From: Bacteroidetes bacterium HGW-Bacteroidetes-8
GTDB taxonomy: Bacteria; Bacteroidota; Bacteroidia; Bacteroidales; UBA932
Length of the DNA stretch: 51,994 bases
Assembly (NCBI GenBank): GCA_002840895.1
Contig: PHCZ01000006.1
Coordinates: forward strand, 186,925 to 238,918
Direction: 5' to 3'
The translations under genes were made by a program, and so were the position numbers. The notes below the pieces were generated by a model. The model searched no databases. It saw nothing but the letters and a program-made list of their open reading frames with translations, and was not told the origin of the DNA. The stretch's first letter is position 1. The number at the start of each line of letters is the position of its first letter. Shown here piece by piece: positions 16,568 to 24,846 of the stretch.

Positions 16568-17682
16568 ATCTTACCGAGCCGTTTGATAGAAATAGGCCGT
16601 ACAACAATCTTCCAATGCTTCCCCCTGATGACGAAATAGTTGAAAGCCGGGAGGTTCTTAAGGCTTTAATCAAAGCAAATAAGGCACTTGCAGAGCTTAA
16701 GGGTATTGCTAAGAAATTGCCTAATCAATCAATGCTTGTTAATACAATTATTTTGAGAGAGGCTAAGGCAAGTACAGAGATTGAGAACATCTTTACCACA
16801 GATGATGAGCTATACCAATCATTTACAATAAGCGAATCAGAACACAAGAACAACACAAAAGAGGTATTAAGGTACAGGCAGGCGCTTTGGAAAGGTTATA
16901 ATGATATAGTTGTTAGGCAGGCAATTACGATTGACGCACTAATTAGTATCTATCAGGAAATAAAACAGGTAAATGATGGAATAAGACCACCTCAAACAGA
17001 AACGGTTATTTTGAAAAGAGGAAGTGGAAAATTATTAGGCGAGGTCATCTATACACCACCAAGAGGAGTACAAGTTATTGAAGAGAAACTGAATAATCTG
17101 TTGGAATTTATTAATGACGATGTAAAGTATCCTTATGACCCTTTACTTAAAATAACTGTCTCTCATTATCAATTTGAAGCCATTCACCCATTCAGGGATG
17201 GCAATGGAAGAGCCGGAAGAGTTTTGAGTATTCTGCAGATGATTCAAAAACATTTACTGGATGTGCCGATTCTTTATTTAAGTGCGTTCATCATAAGAGA
17301 AAAAGAGGAGTATTATGAGTTACTTAAAAACGTAACAGCACACAGAAACTGGAGTCAATGGATTATATATATGCTCAAAGCAATTGAAGAGACCTCCAGA
17401 TACACAATAAGCAAGATTGAAGAGATTGATAGACTTTTCACAAGAACAAAAGAGCTAATCAATACAAGACATCCATCCATTAGAAAAGAGTTTATTGAAA
17501 AACTATTCGAACAGCCATATATAAGCCCCAAAAAATTGCTGGATAATAATATGAAAAGTTTAAATACAGCAAAAAAATACCTTATTCAACTTGAAGATAT
17601 GGGTGTTCTAACAAGTAAAAAGATAGGCAAAGAGGTTGTCTATCTCAATGTAGATCTGTTTAATATTCTGTCAGAATCATAG
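16561..17682 (+). CDS. Fic family protein (Fic_N, Fic core, C-terminal winged helix)
   Basis: A 373-aa putative AMP-transferase. The inhibitory helix motif (S/T)xxxE(G/N) is present as Ser71-Glu75-Asn76 (STEIEN), so this is an intrinsically inhibited class II Fic protein. The catalytic motif HPFxxGNGRxxR is intact at 209-220 (His209). The flap precedes it (LGEVIYTPP, about 159-167). The C-terminal 70 residues (ISPKKLLDNNMKSLNTAKKYLIQLEDMGVLTSKKIGKEVVYL) form a winged helix-turn-helix of the kind that binds DNA. Family members AMPylate proteins from ATP. It is a single gene with its own repeat-rich promoter and no separate antitoxin. Confidence 0.9.
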   Translation: MSNLTEPFDRNRPYNNLPMLPPDDEIVESREVLKALIKANKALAELKGIAKKLPNQSMLVNTIILREAKASTEIENIFTTDDELYQSFTISESEHKNNTKEVLRYRQALWKGYNDIVVRQAITIDALISIYQEIKQVNDGIRPPQTETVILKRGSGKLLGEVIYTPPRGVQVIEEKLNNLLEFINDDVKYPYDPLLKITVSHYQFEAIHPFRDGNGRAGRVLSILQMIQKHLLDVPILYLSAFIIREKEEYYELLKNVTAHRNWSQWIIYMLKAIEETSRYTISKIEEIDRLFTRTKELINTRHPSIRKEFIEKLFEQPYISPKKLLDNNMKSLNTAKKYLIQLEDMGVLTSKKIGKEVVYLNVDLFNILSES

Positions 17683-17715
17683 CCCTTAAACTTTCACAGA
17701 GATTGAGCCAACCAC

Positions 17716-17817
17716 AAGCAGTTCTCTGTTACAGCTAAGGAAAACATTGGCTCCAGAAGATGGAGGGGACCCAACGCAGTTGGGGAGGATTTTCCGTGCT
17801 GTAACAGAGAACTGCTT
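17716..17817. repeat. 102-bp palindromic element with 20-bp perfect terminal inverted repeats
   Basis: Positions 17716-17735 (starting AAGCAGTTCTCTG) are an exact reverse complement of 17798-17817 (ending CAGAGAACTGCTT). Further pairing continues inward (GGAAAA / TTTTCC), and a separate inner hairpin CCCAAC-GCA-GTTGGG lies at about 17770-17782. The element fills the gap between the convergent fic and pgk genes. It may be a REP/MITE-type element or a structured bidirectional 3' region; there is no open frame. Confidence 0.7.
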
Positions 17818-17849
17818 GAAAAAGTCTGGCTTAAGTTCTAAATTGTGGC

Positions 17850-19106
17850 TTAAGCTCTGATGGCTGCGATGCCGGGAAGCTCAATTCCTTCAAGGTATTC
17901 GAGCATTGCGCCGCCGCCGGTTGACACATAGCTTACTTTATTGGCAAAGCCCATCTGGGTTACTGCTGCTACGGAGTCGCCGCCGCCCACCAGGGTGAAG
18001 ACGCCGGTTGAGGTGATATCTGCAAGTAGTGTGGCGATGGTTTTGGTTCCGTTTGCAAATTTCTCCATTTCAAAGACTCCTACAGGGCCGTTCCAGAGTA
18101 CGGTTTTAGAGGCGCGAAGCACCCCTTCCCACTCTTTGAGGGTAGATGGCGCGGCGTCCATTCCGAGCCATCCGTCCGGAATTGCGTTGTCCTGACAGAT
18201 TTTTGTGTTGGCGTCGTTGCTAAATGCATCTGCACATACAACCTCACCTGAGTAGTAGAGTTTGACTCCTTTTGCGGCGGCCTTCGCCAGGATTGAGAGC
18301 GCGAGCTCCATCTGGTCATCTTCGCACAAAGAGTTTCCAATCTTGCCACCCTGAGCTTTGATAAAGGTGAAGACCATACCGCCGCCGATAATCATATTGT
18401 CGCACACGTCAAAAAGCTTCTCGATGATCGAGATCTTTGAAGAGACCTTTGCGCCGCCAATGATTGCGGTAACGGGGTGAACCGGAGATTTTAGCACTTT
18501 GTCTATTGCCACAATCTCGCCCTCCATCACGTATCCGAACATCTTATCGTTAGGGAAGTATTTAGCTATAAGGGCTGTAGAAGCGTGAGCACGGTGTGCA
18601 GTCCCAAATGCGTCATTGATATAACAATCTGCATAAGAGGCAAGCTTTTTGGTAAACTCCTTCTGAAGCTCCTTCATAGCCGCCTTGGCTACCTTCTTCT
18701 CTTCATCGGAAACATCCTCTGCCAATCCGCGTGGTTTCCCCTCCTCCTCTGCATAGAAACGGAGGTTCTCAAGAAGAAGAACCTCTCCCGGTTTGAGGGT
18801 TGCAGAAAGCTGTGCAGCCTCTTCGCCCATACAGTCGGGGGCAAATTTTACCTTAACACCAAGCTTCTCCTCAATTGCCGGAATTATATGTTTTAGTGAA
18901 TATTTGCCGGTTGGTCCTTTTGGACGGCCAAGGTGGGACATAACGATTAGGGATCCACCTTTTTCAAGCACTTTTTTTAGTGTCGGAATTGCTGCTCTGA
19001 TGCGGGTGTCATCTGTGATTTGGAAAGATTCGTTCAGGGGGACATTAAAGTCTACCCTCACAATGGCTCTTTTACCCGTGAAGTTGTAATTATCAATACT
19101 TTGCAT
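17850..19106 (-). CDS. pgk: Phosphoglycerate kinase
   Basis: A 418-aa cytosolic glycolytic enzyme that transfers phosphate between 1,3-bisphosphoglycerate and ADP. The signature RVDFNVPL is at residues 18-25, followed by [22 protein letters not shown] and [11 protein letters not shown]. The C-terminal nucleotide-binding part ends [19 protein letters not shown] and [14 protein letters not shown] lysine-rich insertion near residues 125-160 ([22 protein letters not shown]) is usual in this phylum. It is transcribed alone, divergent from the methyltransferase gene. A -7 box TAATTTTG reads leftward at 19150-19143, giving a short leader. Confidence 0.98.
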   Translation of the reverse strand: MQSIDNYNFTGKRAIVRVDFNVPLNESFQITDDTRIRAAIPTLKKVLEKGGSLIVMSHLGRPKGPTGKYSLKHIIPAIEEKLGVKVKFAPDCMGEEAAQLSATLKPGEVLLLENLRFYAEEEGKPRGLAEDVSDEEKKVAKAAMKELQKEFTKKLASYADCYINDAFGTAHRAHASTALIAKYFPNDKMFGYVMEGEIVAIDKVLKSPVHPVTAIIGGAKVSSKISIIEKLFDVCDNMIIGGGMVFTFIKAQGGKIGNSLCEDDQMELALSILAKAAAKGVKLYYSGEVVCADAFSNDANTKICQDNAIPDGWLGMDAAPSTLKEWEGVLRASKTVLWNGPVGVFEMEKFANGTKTIATLLADITSTGVFTLVGGGDSVAAVTQMGFANKVSYVSTGGGAMLEYLEGIELPGIAAIRA

Positions 19107-19142
19107 ATGGAAAATTTATTAAATAAATGTTTATCCGAGCCG

Positions 19143-19150
19143 CAAAATTA
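19143..19150 (-). promoter_or_regulatory. -7 box of pgk
   Basis: TAATTTTG on the minus strand matches TAnnTTTG and lies 37 bp upstream of the pgk ATG. It is part of a divergent promoter pair with the rRNA methyltransferase. Confidence 0.5.
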
Positions 19151-19171
19151 AGAATATTATCAGAAATTTAC

Positions 19172-19179
19172 TACCTTCG
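19172..19179 (+). promoter_or_regulatory. -7 box of the methyltransferase gene
   Basis: TACCTTCG fits TAnnTTnG. Transcription would start near 19186, downstream of the ATG at 19127, which rules out that longer start for the methyltransferase. Confidence 0.5.
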
Positions 19180-19213
19180 GGGCTGTTTAATTAACAATTT
19201 AAAACCAAATTTT

Positions 19214-20149
19214 GTGATACTACTGGAGTCTCCCCAAAAGTGGAGTGATTATGAGCTGATTGACTCAGGGGATTTTGAGAAGCTCGAAAGATTTGGCAAC
19301 TACTGCCTCATCAGGCCGGAGCCCAAGGCTTTGTGGGAGAAGAGGCTCTCCGAGAAGGAGTGGCTGGCTATGGCGCACACCAAGTTTACAACCGGAGCGG
19401 GGTTTGGAAAATCTGGAAAGGAGGACTCCGGGACCTGGCATCAGCTTAAAAAAATGCCGGATCAGTGGGTTATCGGGTACAAGAAGGGTCAGCTGGATTT
19501 CAATATGAGGCTAGGCCTCACCGCCTTCAAACACGTGGGAATCTTCCCCGAGCAGGCTCCAAACTGGGACTACATTTATGAAAACACCTTTAAAATATCT
19601 GCAGAGAACGGCAAGAACGGTTTTGCCAGGCCTAAGATTCTGAATCTTTTTGCCTACACCGGGGCTGCTTCGCTGGCTGCAAAGTGTGCAGATGGCGATG
19701 TTACCCATCTGGACTCTGTAAAACAGGTGGTTAGCTGGGCCAGAACCAATATGGAGCTGAGCAAGCAGGATAATATTCGCTGGGTTATAGAAGATGCTCT
19801 TAAGTTTGTGAAGAGGGAGGCTCGGAGGGGAAACCTCTATCAGGGAATAATTATGGATCCGCCTGCATACGGGCACGGACCGGATGGGGAGAAGTGGAAG
19901 CTGGATGAGCTTCTGTTTGAGATGATGCAGGAGGTTGCGCAGATTCTAGCGCCCAAGGATAGTTACCTGGTGCTCAATCTCTACTCTAACGGGTACTCTG
20001 CACTGCTTTCGGAGACCATCGTCAAGAGCGCGTTTCACCTGATGGATAAGAAGAGAGAGAGTTACGAACTCACCTACGGTGAGCTCTACCTTACAGATAA
20101 ATTTGAAAAAGCCCTGCCACTGAGCGTCTTCACCAGACTCAAGCGGTAA
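19214..20149 (+). CDS. Class I SAM-dependent rRNA methyltransferase (RlmI-like)
   Basis: A 311-aa protein when started at GTG 19214, where similarity to Bacteroidota homologues should begin (WSDYELIDSGDFEKLERFGNYCLIRPEP). The open frame reaches 19127 but a -7 box at 19172-19179 lies inside that extension. The C-terminal Rossmann fold has the SAM motif ILNLFAYTGAASLAAKCAD and LDSVKQVVSWARTN, and the catalytic-type motif DPPAYG (IIMDPPAYGHGPDG), as in 23S rRNA cytosine or guanine methyltransferases. The N-terminal PUA domain of RlmI is absent. The exact base modified is not known. It lies 26 bp before lgt. Confidence 0.82.
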   Translation: MILLESPQKWSDYELIDSGDFEKLERFGNYCLIRPEPKALWEKRLSEKEWLAMAHTKFTTGAGFGKSGKEDSGTWHQLKKMPDQWVIGYKKGQLDFNMRLGLTAFKHVGIFPEQAPNWDYIYENTFKISAENGKNGFARPKILNLFAYTGAASLAAKCADGDVTHLDSVKQVVSWARTNMELSKQDNIRWVIEDALKFVKREARRGNLYQGIIMDPPAYGHGPDGEKWKLDELLFEMMQEVAQILAPKDSYLVLNLYSNGYSALLSETIVKSAFHLMDKKRESYELTYGELYLTDKFEKALPLSVFTRLKR

Positions 20150-20175
20150 TGGGCGGGATTTAAAAAACATAACAT

Positions 20176-21084
20176 ATGACAACATTACCGGCAATTCTTG
20201 CGGCTCCGCTCGCAATAACCTGGGGGCCAAACCCCGAGATTTTCTCTATCGGCCCTATTCATATTAGATATTACAGCTTTTTGTTTGTATCCGGGTTTAT
20301 TATCGGATACTACATCTTTATGCGGTTTTTCAAGAGAGAGGGGTTGCCGGTAGAGATTCTGGATACACTTCTTTACACCTTGCTGGGGAGTGCAGTTATT
20401 GGAGCAAGGCTGGGTCACTGCCTCTTTTATCAGCCGGACTACTACCTCTCCAAACCTTGGGAGATTTTTATGATATGGGAGGGCGGGCTTGCCAGCCACG
20501 GAGGCGCAATTGCTATTCTTATTGCTCTCTGGTACTACGCTCGTAAATATGGGCGCAGATACAATTTTGACTATATGTGGCTGTTGGACAGAGTTGGTGT
20601 TGCAACCCCTCTCGCCGGAGCGCTTATTCGTCTGGGAAACCTTATGAACTCAGAGATTTACGGTAACCCAACCGATCTTCCCTGGGGCTTCATCTTCACA
20701 ATAAAAGGAGAGACCCTCCCGAAACACCCCACCCAGCTTTACGAAGCTCTGGCATATCTGCTCACCTTTGCCCTACTGATGCTCCTCTACTGGAAAGCTC
20801 TGCCTAAACTCAAAAAGGGTACGATGTTCGGAATCTTTATGATAGGAATTTTCGGAACCCGCTTCTTCATAGAGTTCGTAAAAGAGCCACAGGTAGCATT
20901 TGAGCAATCAATGACACTCAATATGGGCCAGTGGCTTAGCATTCCGTTTATCCTTCTTGGGATATCAATCATCATCTACAGTATCACAAAAGGTTCGCCC
21001 GCTGCAATCCAAAACGATGCAGATATCAAAAAAGCAAAAACAAAATCTGCCTCAGATAATATAAAGACCGGGAAGACGAGATAG
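20176..21084 (+). CDS. lgt: Prolipoprotein diacylglyceryl transferase
   Basis: A 302-aa inner-membrane enzyme that transfers diacylglycerol from phosphatidylglycerol to the lipobox Cys of prolipoproteins, the first step of lipoprotein maturation. About seven membrane helices are visible. Landmarks: IRYYSFLFVSGFIIGYY near the start, VIGARLGHCLFYQPDYY, GGLASHGGAIAIL, and the Lgt signature GALIRLGNLMNSEIYGNP with its essential Arg and Glu, then HPTQLYEAL. The C-terminal tail is lysine-rich and cytoplasmic. Many proteins encoded in this window (SusD, DUF4843, PKD-like, LruC) need this enzyme. Its stop is 1 bp from the smpB stop on the opposite strand. Confidence 0.97.
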   Translation: MTTLPAILAAPLAITWGPNPEIFSIGPIHIRYYSFLFVSGFIIGYYIFMRFFKREGLPVEILDTLLYTLLGSAVIGARLGHCLFYQPDYYLSKPWEIFMIWEGGLASHGGAIAILIALWYYARKYGRRYNFDYMWLLDRVGVATPLAGALIRLGNLMNSEIYGNPTDLPWGFIFTIKGETLPKHPTQLYEALAYLLTFALLMLLYWKALPKLKKGTMFGIFMIGIFGTRFFIEFVKEPQVAFEQSMTLNMGQWLSIPFILLGISIIIYSITKGSPAAIQNDADIKKAKTKSASDNIKTGKTR

Positions 21085-21085
21085 G

Positions 21086-21535
21086 TTACATCCGCTCACC
21101 GTCGCGGCGGAGGTCTTTCTCTTTGATTGTTTGGCGTTTGTCATACTCTCTCTTTCCTTTGGCGAGGGAGATGTTGAGTTTTGCGTAGCCGTTTTCGGCG
21201 ATGAAGAGCCTGGTTGCAATGATTGTGAGCCCCTTCTCTCTGGTTGCACGGAAAAGACGGCTGAGCTCTCGTTTGCTTAGCAGAAGCTTTCTGTCGCGGC
21301 GAGGGTCGTGTTTGTTGAAGCTTCCCCACCAGTAATCTGCAATGTGCATATTTTTGACAAAGAGTTCACGGTTTACAAAATAGCAATAGGAGTCCGAAAG
21401 GGAGGCCTTACCGGCGCGGATAGATTTAATCTCTGTGCCTGAGAGAACTATTCCTGCGGTAAAACTTTCGATGAACTCATACTCAAATGAGGCTCTCTTG
21501 TTTTTAATCTCTATTTTACTCTTTGCTTTAGTCAT
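21086..21535 (-). CDS. smpB: SsrA-binding protein SmpB
   Basis: A 149-aa partner of tmRNA in trans-translation, which rescues stalled ribosomes. Core motifs: [39 protein letters not shown], and [13 protein letters not shown]-like [19 protein letters not shown]. The basic tail [22 protein letters not shown] binds the decoding region. The frame extends to 21574, but the conserved start is [10 protein letters not shown] at 21535, and a leftward -7 box (TATTTTTG, 21550-21543) places the transcript start next to it, so the message has almost no leader. Confidence 0.96.
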   Translation of the reverse strand: MTKAKSKIEIKNKRASFEYEFIESFTAGIVLSGTEIKSIRAGKASLSDSYCYFVNRELFVKNMHIADYWWGSFNKHDPRRDRKLLLSKRELSRLFRATREKGLTIIATRLFIAENGYAKLNISLAKGKREYDKRQTIKEKDLRRDGERM

Positions 21536-21542
21536 TGGAGTG

Positions 21543-21561
21543 CAAAAATAGTGTAAATTTG
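21543..21561. promoter_or_regulatory. Back-to-back -7 boxes of smpB and miaA
   Basis: TATTTTTG on the minus strand (21550-21543, smpB) and TAAATTTG on the plus strand (21554-21561, miaA) are separated by 3 bp. Each promoter's upstream half must lie inside the other gene's start region, so the two should compete for RNA polymerase. Confidence 0.5.
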
Positions 21562-21565
21562 TGGA

Positions 21566-22471
21566 ATGAACCATAATTTAGTTAGCGGGATGAGCTCAAA
21601 CCTTATCTGCATTCTTGGCCCAACCGCCTGTGGCAAGACAAAATTCGCAGTAAGGCTTGCCTTTGAGAATGGCGGAGAGATAATATCTGCAGACTCCCGG
21701 CAGGTTTACAAAGGGATGGATATCGGCACCGGAAAAGACCTTTGCGAGTACACCTACAATGGTGTTGAAGTTCCTTATCACCTTATTAATATTGCAGATC
21801 CCGGGAGCAGATACAATATCTTCGAGTATCAGCGAGACTTTCACTCAGCTTACAACGATATCATTAGCAGAGGGAATCTGCCTGTACTTTGCGGCGGAAG
21901 CGGGCTCTACATTGAGGCTGCCACTGCCGGATACCAACTTCCGGAGGTTTCACCGGACCCTCTTTTGAGGGAGGAGCTCGAGAGGGAGAGCAGCGAAGAG
22001 CTTATCAAAAGGCTCTCGGCGATGAAGAGTCTGCACAATGTAAGTGATACCCAGAGCCGCAAGCGCCTCATAAGGGCACTTGAGATTGCCATCTACCAGC
22101 AGCAGAATCCCTCAAACAGCACAGAGTACCCCCCAATCAAAACCAGATTCATCGGGATAGATGTGGGTAGGGAGGAGCGAATTAAGAGAATAGACAAAAG
22201 GCTCAAAGAGAGGCTTAAAGGTGGGATGATAGATGAGGTGAAAGCTCTGCTGGATAGCGGGCTAAAGCCCGAAGATCTTATCTACTACGGTCTTGAATAT
22301 AAATATGTTACCCTATATATCACCGGAGAGATAAGCTATGTGCAGATGGAGAGTCGCCTCTCGACTGCCATTCACCAGTTTGCAAAAAGGCAGATGACCT
22401 GGTTCCGCGGAATGGAGCGCAGAGGCATAAAAATTGAATGGGTAAATCCGGAGAGCAGATTGGTTTTGTGA
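21566..22471 (+). CDS. miaA: tRNA dimethylallyltransferase
   Basis: A 301-aa enzyme that adds dimethylallyl to A37 of tRNAs reading UNN codons. The P-loop GPTACGKT is at residues 18-25, followed by [19 protein letters not shown] (substrate-binding DSRQVY) and [13 protein letters not shown]. The C-terminal half has [14 protein letters not shown] and [17 protein letters not shown]...[16 protein letters not shown]. The fold is complete. The start may be the ATG at 21566 or at 21590; the -7 box at 21554-21561 puts the transcript start near 21568, favouring 21590. The last codons and the stop fall inside a 34-bp tandem repeat. Confidence 0.94.
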   Translation: MNHNLVSGMSSNLICILGPTACGKTKFAVRLAFENGGEIISADSRQVYKGMDIGTGKDLCEYTYNGVEVPYHLINIADPGSRYNIFEYQRDFHSAYNDIISRGNLPVLCGGSGLYIEAATAGYQLPEVSPDPLLREELERESSEELIKRLSAMKSLHNVSDTQSRKRLIRALEIAIYQQQNPSNSTEYPPIKTRFIGIDVGREERIKRIDKRLKERLKGGMIDEVKALLDSGLKPEDLIYYGLEYKYVTLYITGEISYVQMESRLSTAIHQFAKRQMTWFRGMERRGIKIEWVNPESRLVL

Positions 22472-22570
22472 TGCAGTTGAACAAGAGAAATTGTAGGTTT
22501 TGTGATACAGTTGCATATGAGAAATTGTAGGTTTTGTGATGTAGTTGAACAAGAGAAATTGTAGGTTTTG
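22462..22570. repeat. 34-bp tandem repeat, about 3.2 copies
   Basis: Units start at 22462, 22496, 22530 and a partial one at 22564; the core is GGTTTTGTGAT...AGAAATTGTA. Units 1 and 3 are nearly identical; unit 2 differs around its middle (GCATATGAG for GAACAAGAG). Unit 1 includes the miaA stop codon. The array fills most of the gap before the SGNH esterase gene. Confidence 0.9.
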
Positions 22571-22604
22571 AAGTAAATTAAACAGATTATAAATTGAATA
22601 GGAT

Positions 22605-23714
22605 ATGAGAAGAGGTTTAAGAATTGGATTTGTGCTGGTTTTAACGGCAGTGATGTTACACCCCTTTTATGCAAATGCGCAAAAGCAGGAGGAGATGAAG
22701 TTTGTGAATGTAGATGACCTTATGATAATAGGTAAGGGGTTTGAAGAGAGTCACGTGAAATATGGCCGAGTTCCTGCATCCCTAGTGCCCGAGCTCAGGA
22801 AGGAGCTCCTGAGTCTGGGGGCAAACAGTTCCGGGCTGGCTGTGCGGTTCAACTCCAACAGCTCCGTGATCTCTGTAAGGTGGAAGCTTCTGGAGGATGT
22901 TAGTATGAACCATATGCCGGACACCGGGATAAAGGGGCTGGACCTCTATGTTCTGGATGGGGGCAGATGGCAATATATTGGTACTGCCAGGCCCAACGCC
23001 AAGGAGAGCTTTGCCGTATTTGTGAGAAATATGACCAGGCAGAACCGTGAGTTCATAGCATACTTTCCCCTTTATGACGGGGTAGAGTCGGTGGAGATAG
23101 GGGTGGAGCAGGATGCACAGTTGAGAGCGCCTCAAAACAGCAGGCTGGTAAAGAGTGCCAATAAAAAGCCGCTTCTCTTTTACGGCACAAGTATAACCCA
23201 GGGCGGGTGCGCCTCAAGACCCGGAATGGCATACCCATCAATTATTGGAAGAGCTCTGGACAGAGAGACCATAAATCTAGGTTTCTCAGGAAATGGTAAG
23301 ATGGACTTTGCAATGGCAAAGGCAATTAATATGATTGATGCAGATGCTATTATTCTGGATTGTCTTCCAAACACAACGGCACAAAGTTTAAAAGATAGCG
23401 CATACAGGTTCATTACCCATATTGCTTTGGCAAAACCAAATGTGAAGATCTTTATGGTAGAGAATGCCAACTTCCCATACCTCATTGTTGACACCGTTAC
23501 CAAGGCAGCACTTGAGGAGGAGAATCAGGTATGGCGGGAGCTCTATGCCCGGCTCCTCACAGAAGGGTTCAAGAACATTGAGTACATAAGAGGCGACAAC
23601 CTCCTGGGAGAAGATGGCGAAACTACCGTGGACGGAGTCCACTTCACCGACCTCGGCTTCCTGCGATTCGCTGAGTCACTTATGGAGTACCTCAAGATTT
23701 ACGCCCCGCAATAG
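22605..23714 (+). CDS. Secreted SGNH/GDSL-type esterase with N-terminal GxDLY domain
   Basis: A 369-aa exported hydrolase (signal ending YANAQ, about 26). The N-terminal sandwich (about 33-180) has the GxDLY motif (GIKGLDLYVLDGGRW). The SGNH core follows: block I nucleophile Ser196 in FYGTSITQGG, block II GFSGNG (226-231), block V Asp343-Gly-Val-His346 in TVDGVHFTDLG; DCLPN at 252-256 replaces the usual block III GxND. Family members remove acyl groups from glycans or other esters in the periplasm. It begins 34 bp after the 34-bp repeat array and ends against the convergent ABC gene. Confidence 0.88.
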   Translation: MRRGLRIGFVLVLTAVMLHPFYANAQKQEEMKFVNVDDLMIIGKGFEESHVKYGRVPASLVPELRKELLSLGANSSGLAVRFNSNSSVISVRWKLLEDVSMNHMPDTGIKGLDLYVLDGGRWQYIGTARPNAKESFAVFVRNMTRQNREFIAYFPLYDGVESVEIGVEQDAQLRAPQNSRLVKSANKKPLLFYGTSITQGGCASRPGMAYPSIIGRALDRETINLGFSGNGKMDFAMAKAINMIDADAIILDCLPNTTAQSLKDSAYRFITHIALAKPNVKIFMVENANFPYLIVDTVTKAALEEENQVWRELYARLLTEGFKNIEYIRGDNLLGEDGETTVDGVHFTDLGFLRFAESLMEYLKIYAPQ

Positions 23715-23727
23715 AGCAATCAAAATC

Positions 23728-24390
23728 TTATGTCGCTTGAGGAAGGTATCCCCAATAAATAAGCTCCTCTCTATTTTTGATCTCTTGTATTGCACCATCG
23801 TGTAATATTAAGACCCTTGAAGCGACATCCAGAATATTTCTGTAATCGTGATCCGTAATAATGAACCCCTTAAATTTTGATTGTTCCTGTATGTGCCTCT
23901 TTATCTCATCCTTATAGACAGGAGCTATGCCATTGAATGGCTCGTCAATCAAAACATAATTTGCCTTAGAATAGGTAATCAGGAGTATCTCAAGGAGTCT
24001 CTTCTCTCCCCCCGATAACTTATTGCACTTTTTGTTGACCAGTGGCCGGATGAGAGGATTTTCTGCAATTATTTCACCACTGTATTTGTCGCAAAACAAG
24101 TTAATGATAGTTTTGATCTTTATATGGTTTGGTAAAAAACCATCTTGCGGTAAATAGTTGATCAGGTTCCTACTATCATTCACACCATTGATTATTTTAT
24201 CGCCAACCTTTACAAATTTTGTATCGGCATTGAGAGAACCAAAAATAATTTTTAATAAAGTAGATTTCCCGGATCCATTACGACCGAGTAATCCCACAAT
24301 TTCACCCGGGTTACAAGAGATAAATATATCTGTCAATATTTGGGTGTTTCCATAGCTTTTAATTATGCTATCTACGTGCAGACCATTCAT
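23728..24390 (-). CDS. ABC transporter ATP-binding protein
   Basis: A 220-aa single-domain ATPase. Walker A GRNGSGKST at 36-44, Q-loop LPQDG, signature KLSGGEKRLLEI, Walker B YVLIDEPFNG, and the H-loop in ITDHDYR. The sequence is closest in style to LptB-like exporter ATPases. The start overlaps the stop of the 99-aa membrane protein by 4 bp (ATGA), so the two should be co-translated and form one transporter. There is no standard-size permease next to it. The substrate is unknown; immunity or small-molecule export is a guess. Confidence 0.9.
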   Translation of the reverse strand: MNGLHVDSIIKSYGNTQILTDIFISCNPGEIVGLLGRNGSGKSTLLKIIFGSLNADTKFVKVGDKIINGVNDSRNLINYLPQDGFLPNHIKIKTIINLFCDKYSGEIIAENPLIRPLVNKKCNKLSGGEKRLLEILLITYSKANYVLIDEPFNGIAPVYKDEIKRHIQEQSKFKGFIITDHDYRNILDVASRVLILHDGAIQEIKNREELIYWGYLPQAT

Positions 24391-24686
24391 ATCAAAATCA
24401 ATATTAAACAGACAATTCCGCTAATTACAAGAGTTGATGCCCATAGAGATTTCCGGCTTAATCCCAGATTGTAGTAGAAATAGTAATCATTAGAATACCG
24501 AACGTCATACACAAAGAAATGAACCATCGGGCAGATAAACAGATATGCCAGTCCGGTATACTTCAATGAAAAAGTACCGGTAGCCATTATCCCGGTCATC
24601 CCTATCATTATAGAAAATATCGACGAAGGGATAATCAGTTTTTTGTAAAATAACAATAAACTTTGCCAGTGTTTGATGTGTCTCAT
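24387..24686 (-). CDS. Small membrane protein paired with the ABC ATPase
   Basis: A 99-aa protein, unrecognised, with about three hydrophobic helices (IIPSSIFSIMIGMTGIMAT, YTGLAYLFICPMVHFFVY, LWASTLVISGIVCLILILI). It overlaps the ATPase gene by 4 bp. Its start codon and first nine residues (MRHIKHWQS) are encoded by the terminal inverted repeat of the 124-bp MITE-like element; in the second copy of the element the same frame reads MRYIKHWQS and stops. The gene may therefore be shortened at its 5' end with a replacement start, or real translation may begin later at a Met near residue 27. It is too small for a complete permease. Confidence 0.6.
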   Translation of the reverse strand: MRHIKHWQSLLLFYKKLIIPSSIFSIMIGMTGIMATGTFSLKYTGLAYLFICPMVHFFVYDVRYSNDYYFYYNLGLSRKSLWASTLVISGIVCLILILI

Positions 24687-24784
24687 TGCTAGTTAATTAA
24701 ATATAAAAGGCAGTTTTCCAATATTGGAAAATTGGCTTTTGTAAATATATGAAAAATAAATATTTACATCAAACACTGGCAGAG
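24661..24784. mobile_element. MITE-like element, copy A
   Basis: A 124-bp non-coding element. The left end CTTTGCCAGTGTTTGATG and the right end CATCAAACACTGGCAGAG are inverted repeats with one mismatch in that span; an 18-bp perfect palindrome (TTTTCCAATATTGGAAAA, 24714-24731) sits in the middle. It differs from copy B (26400-26523) at about seven positions and lies in the same orientation. Similarity continues about 8 bp further left (ACAATaAA). No clear target-site duplication. It overlaps the start of the 99-aa gene. Confidence 0.8.
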
Positions 24785-24796
24785 CGGGTCCCGCCC

Positions 24797-24832
24797 TCCG
24801 CGTAGCGGTAAACACACCTGCGCAGCAGACCT
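24797..24832. repeat. 36-bp repeat, copy 1
   Basis: Contains CCGCGTAGCGG (a 4-bp-stem hairpin) and GGTAAACACACCTGCGCAGC. It matches 26732-26767 at 33 of 36 positions. It directly follows MITE copy A, after a GC-rich GCGGGTCCCGCC palindrome, and is clearly richer in G+C than its surroundings. Confidence 0.7.
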
Positions 24833-24846
24833 TTAACTAACACTAT

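Noticed and set aside
18585-18896. Plus-strand frame of 103 codons opposite pgk
   Set aside because: It is a shadow of the pgk coding sequence.
19127-19213. Longer N-terminus for the methyltransferase from ATG 19127
   Set aside because: A -7 box lies inside it and the encoded residues do not resemble the family.
22313-22674. Minus-strand frames across the 34-bp repeats
   Set aside because: They consist of frame-shifted translations of the tandem repeat and would have no conserved start.
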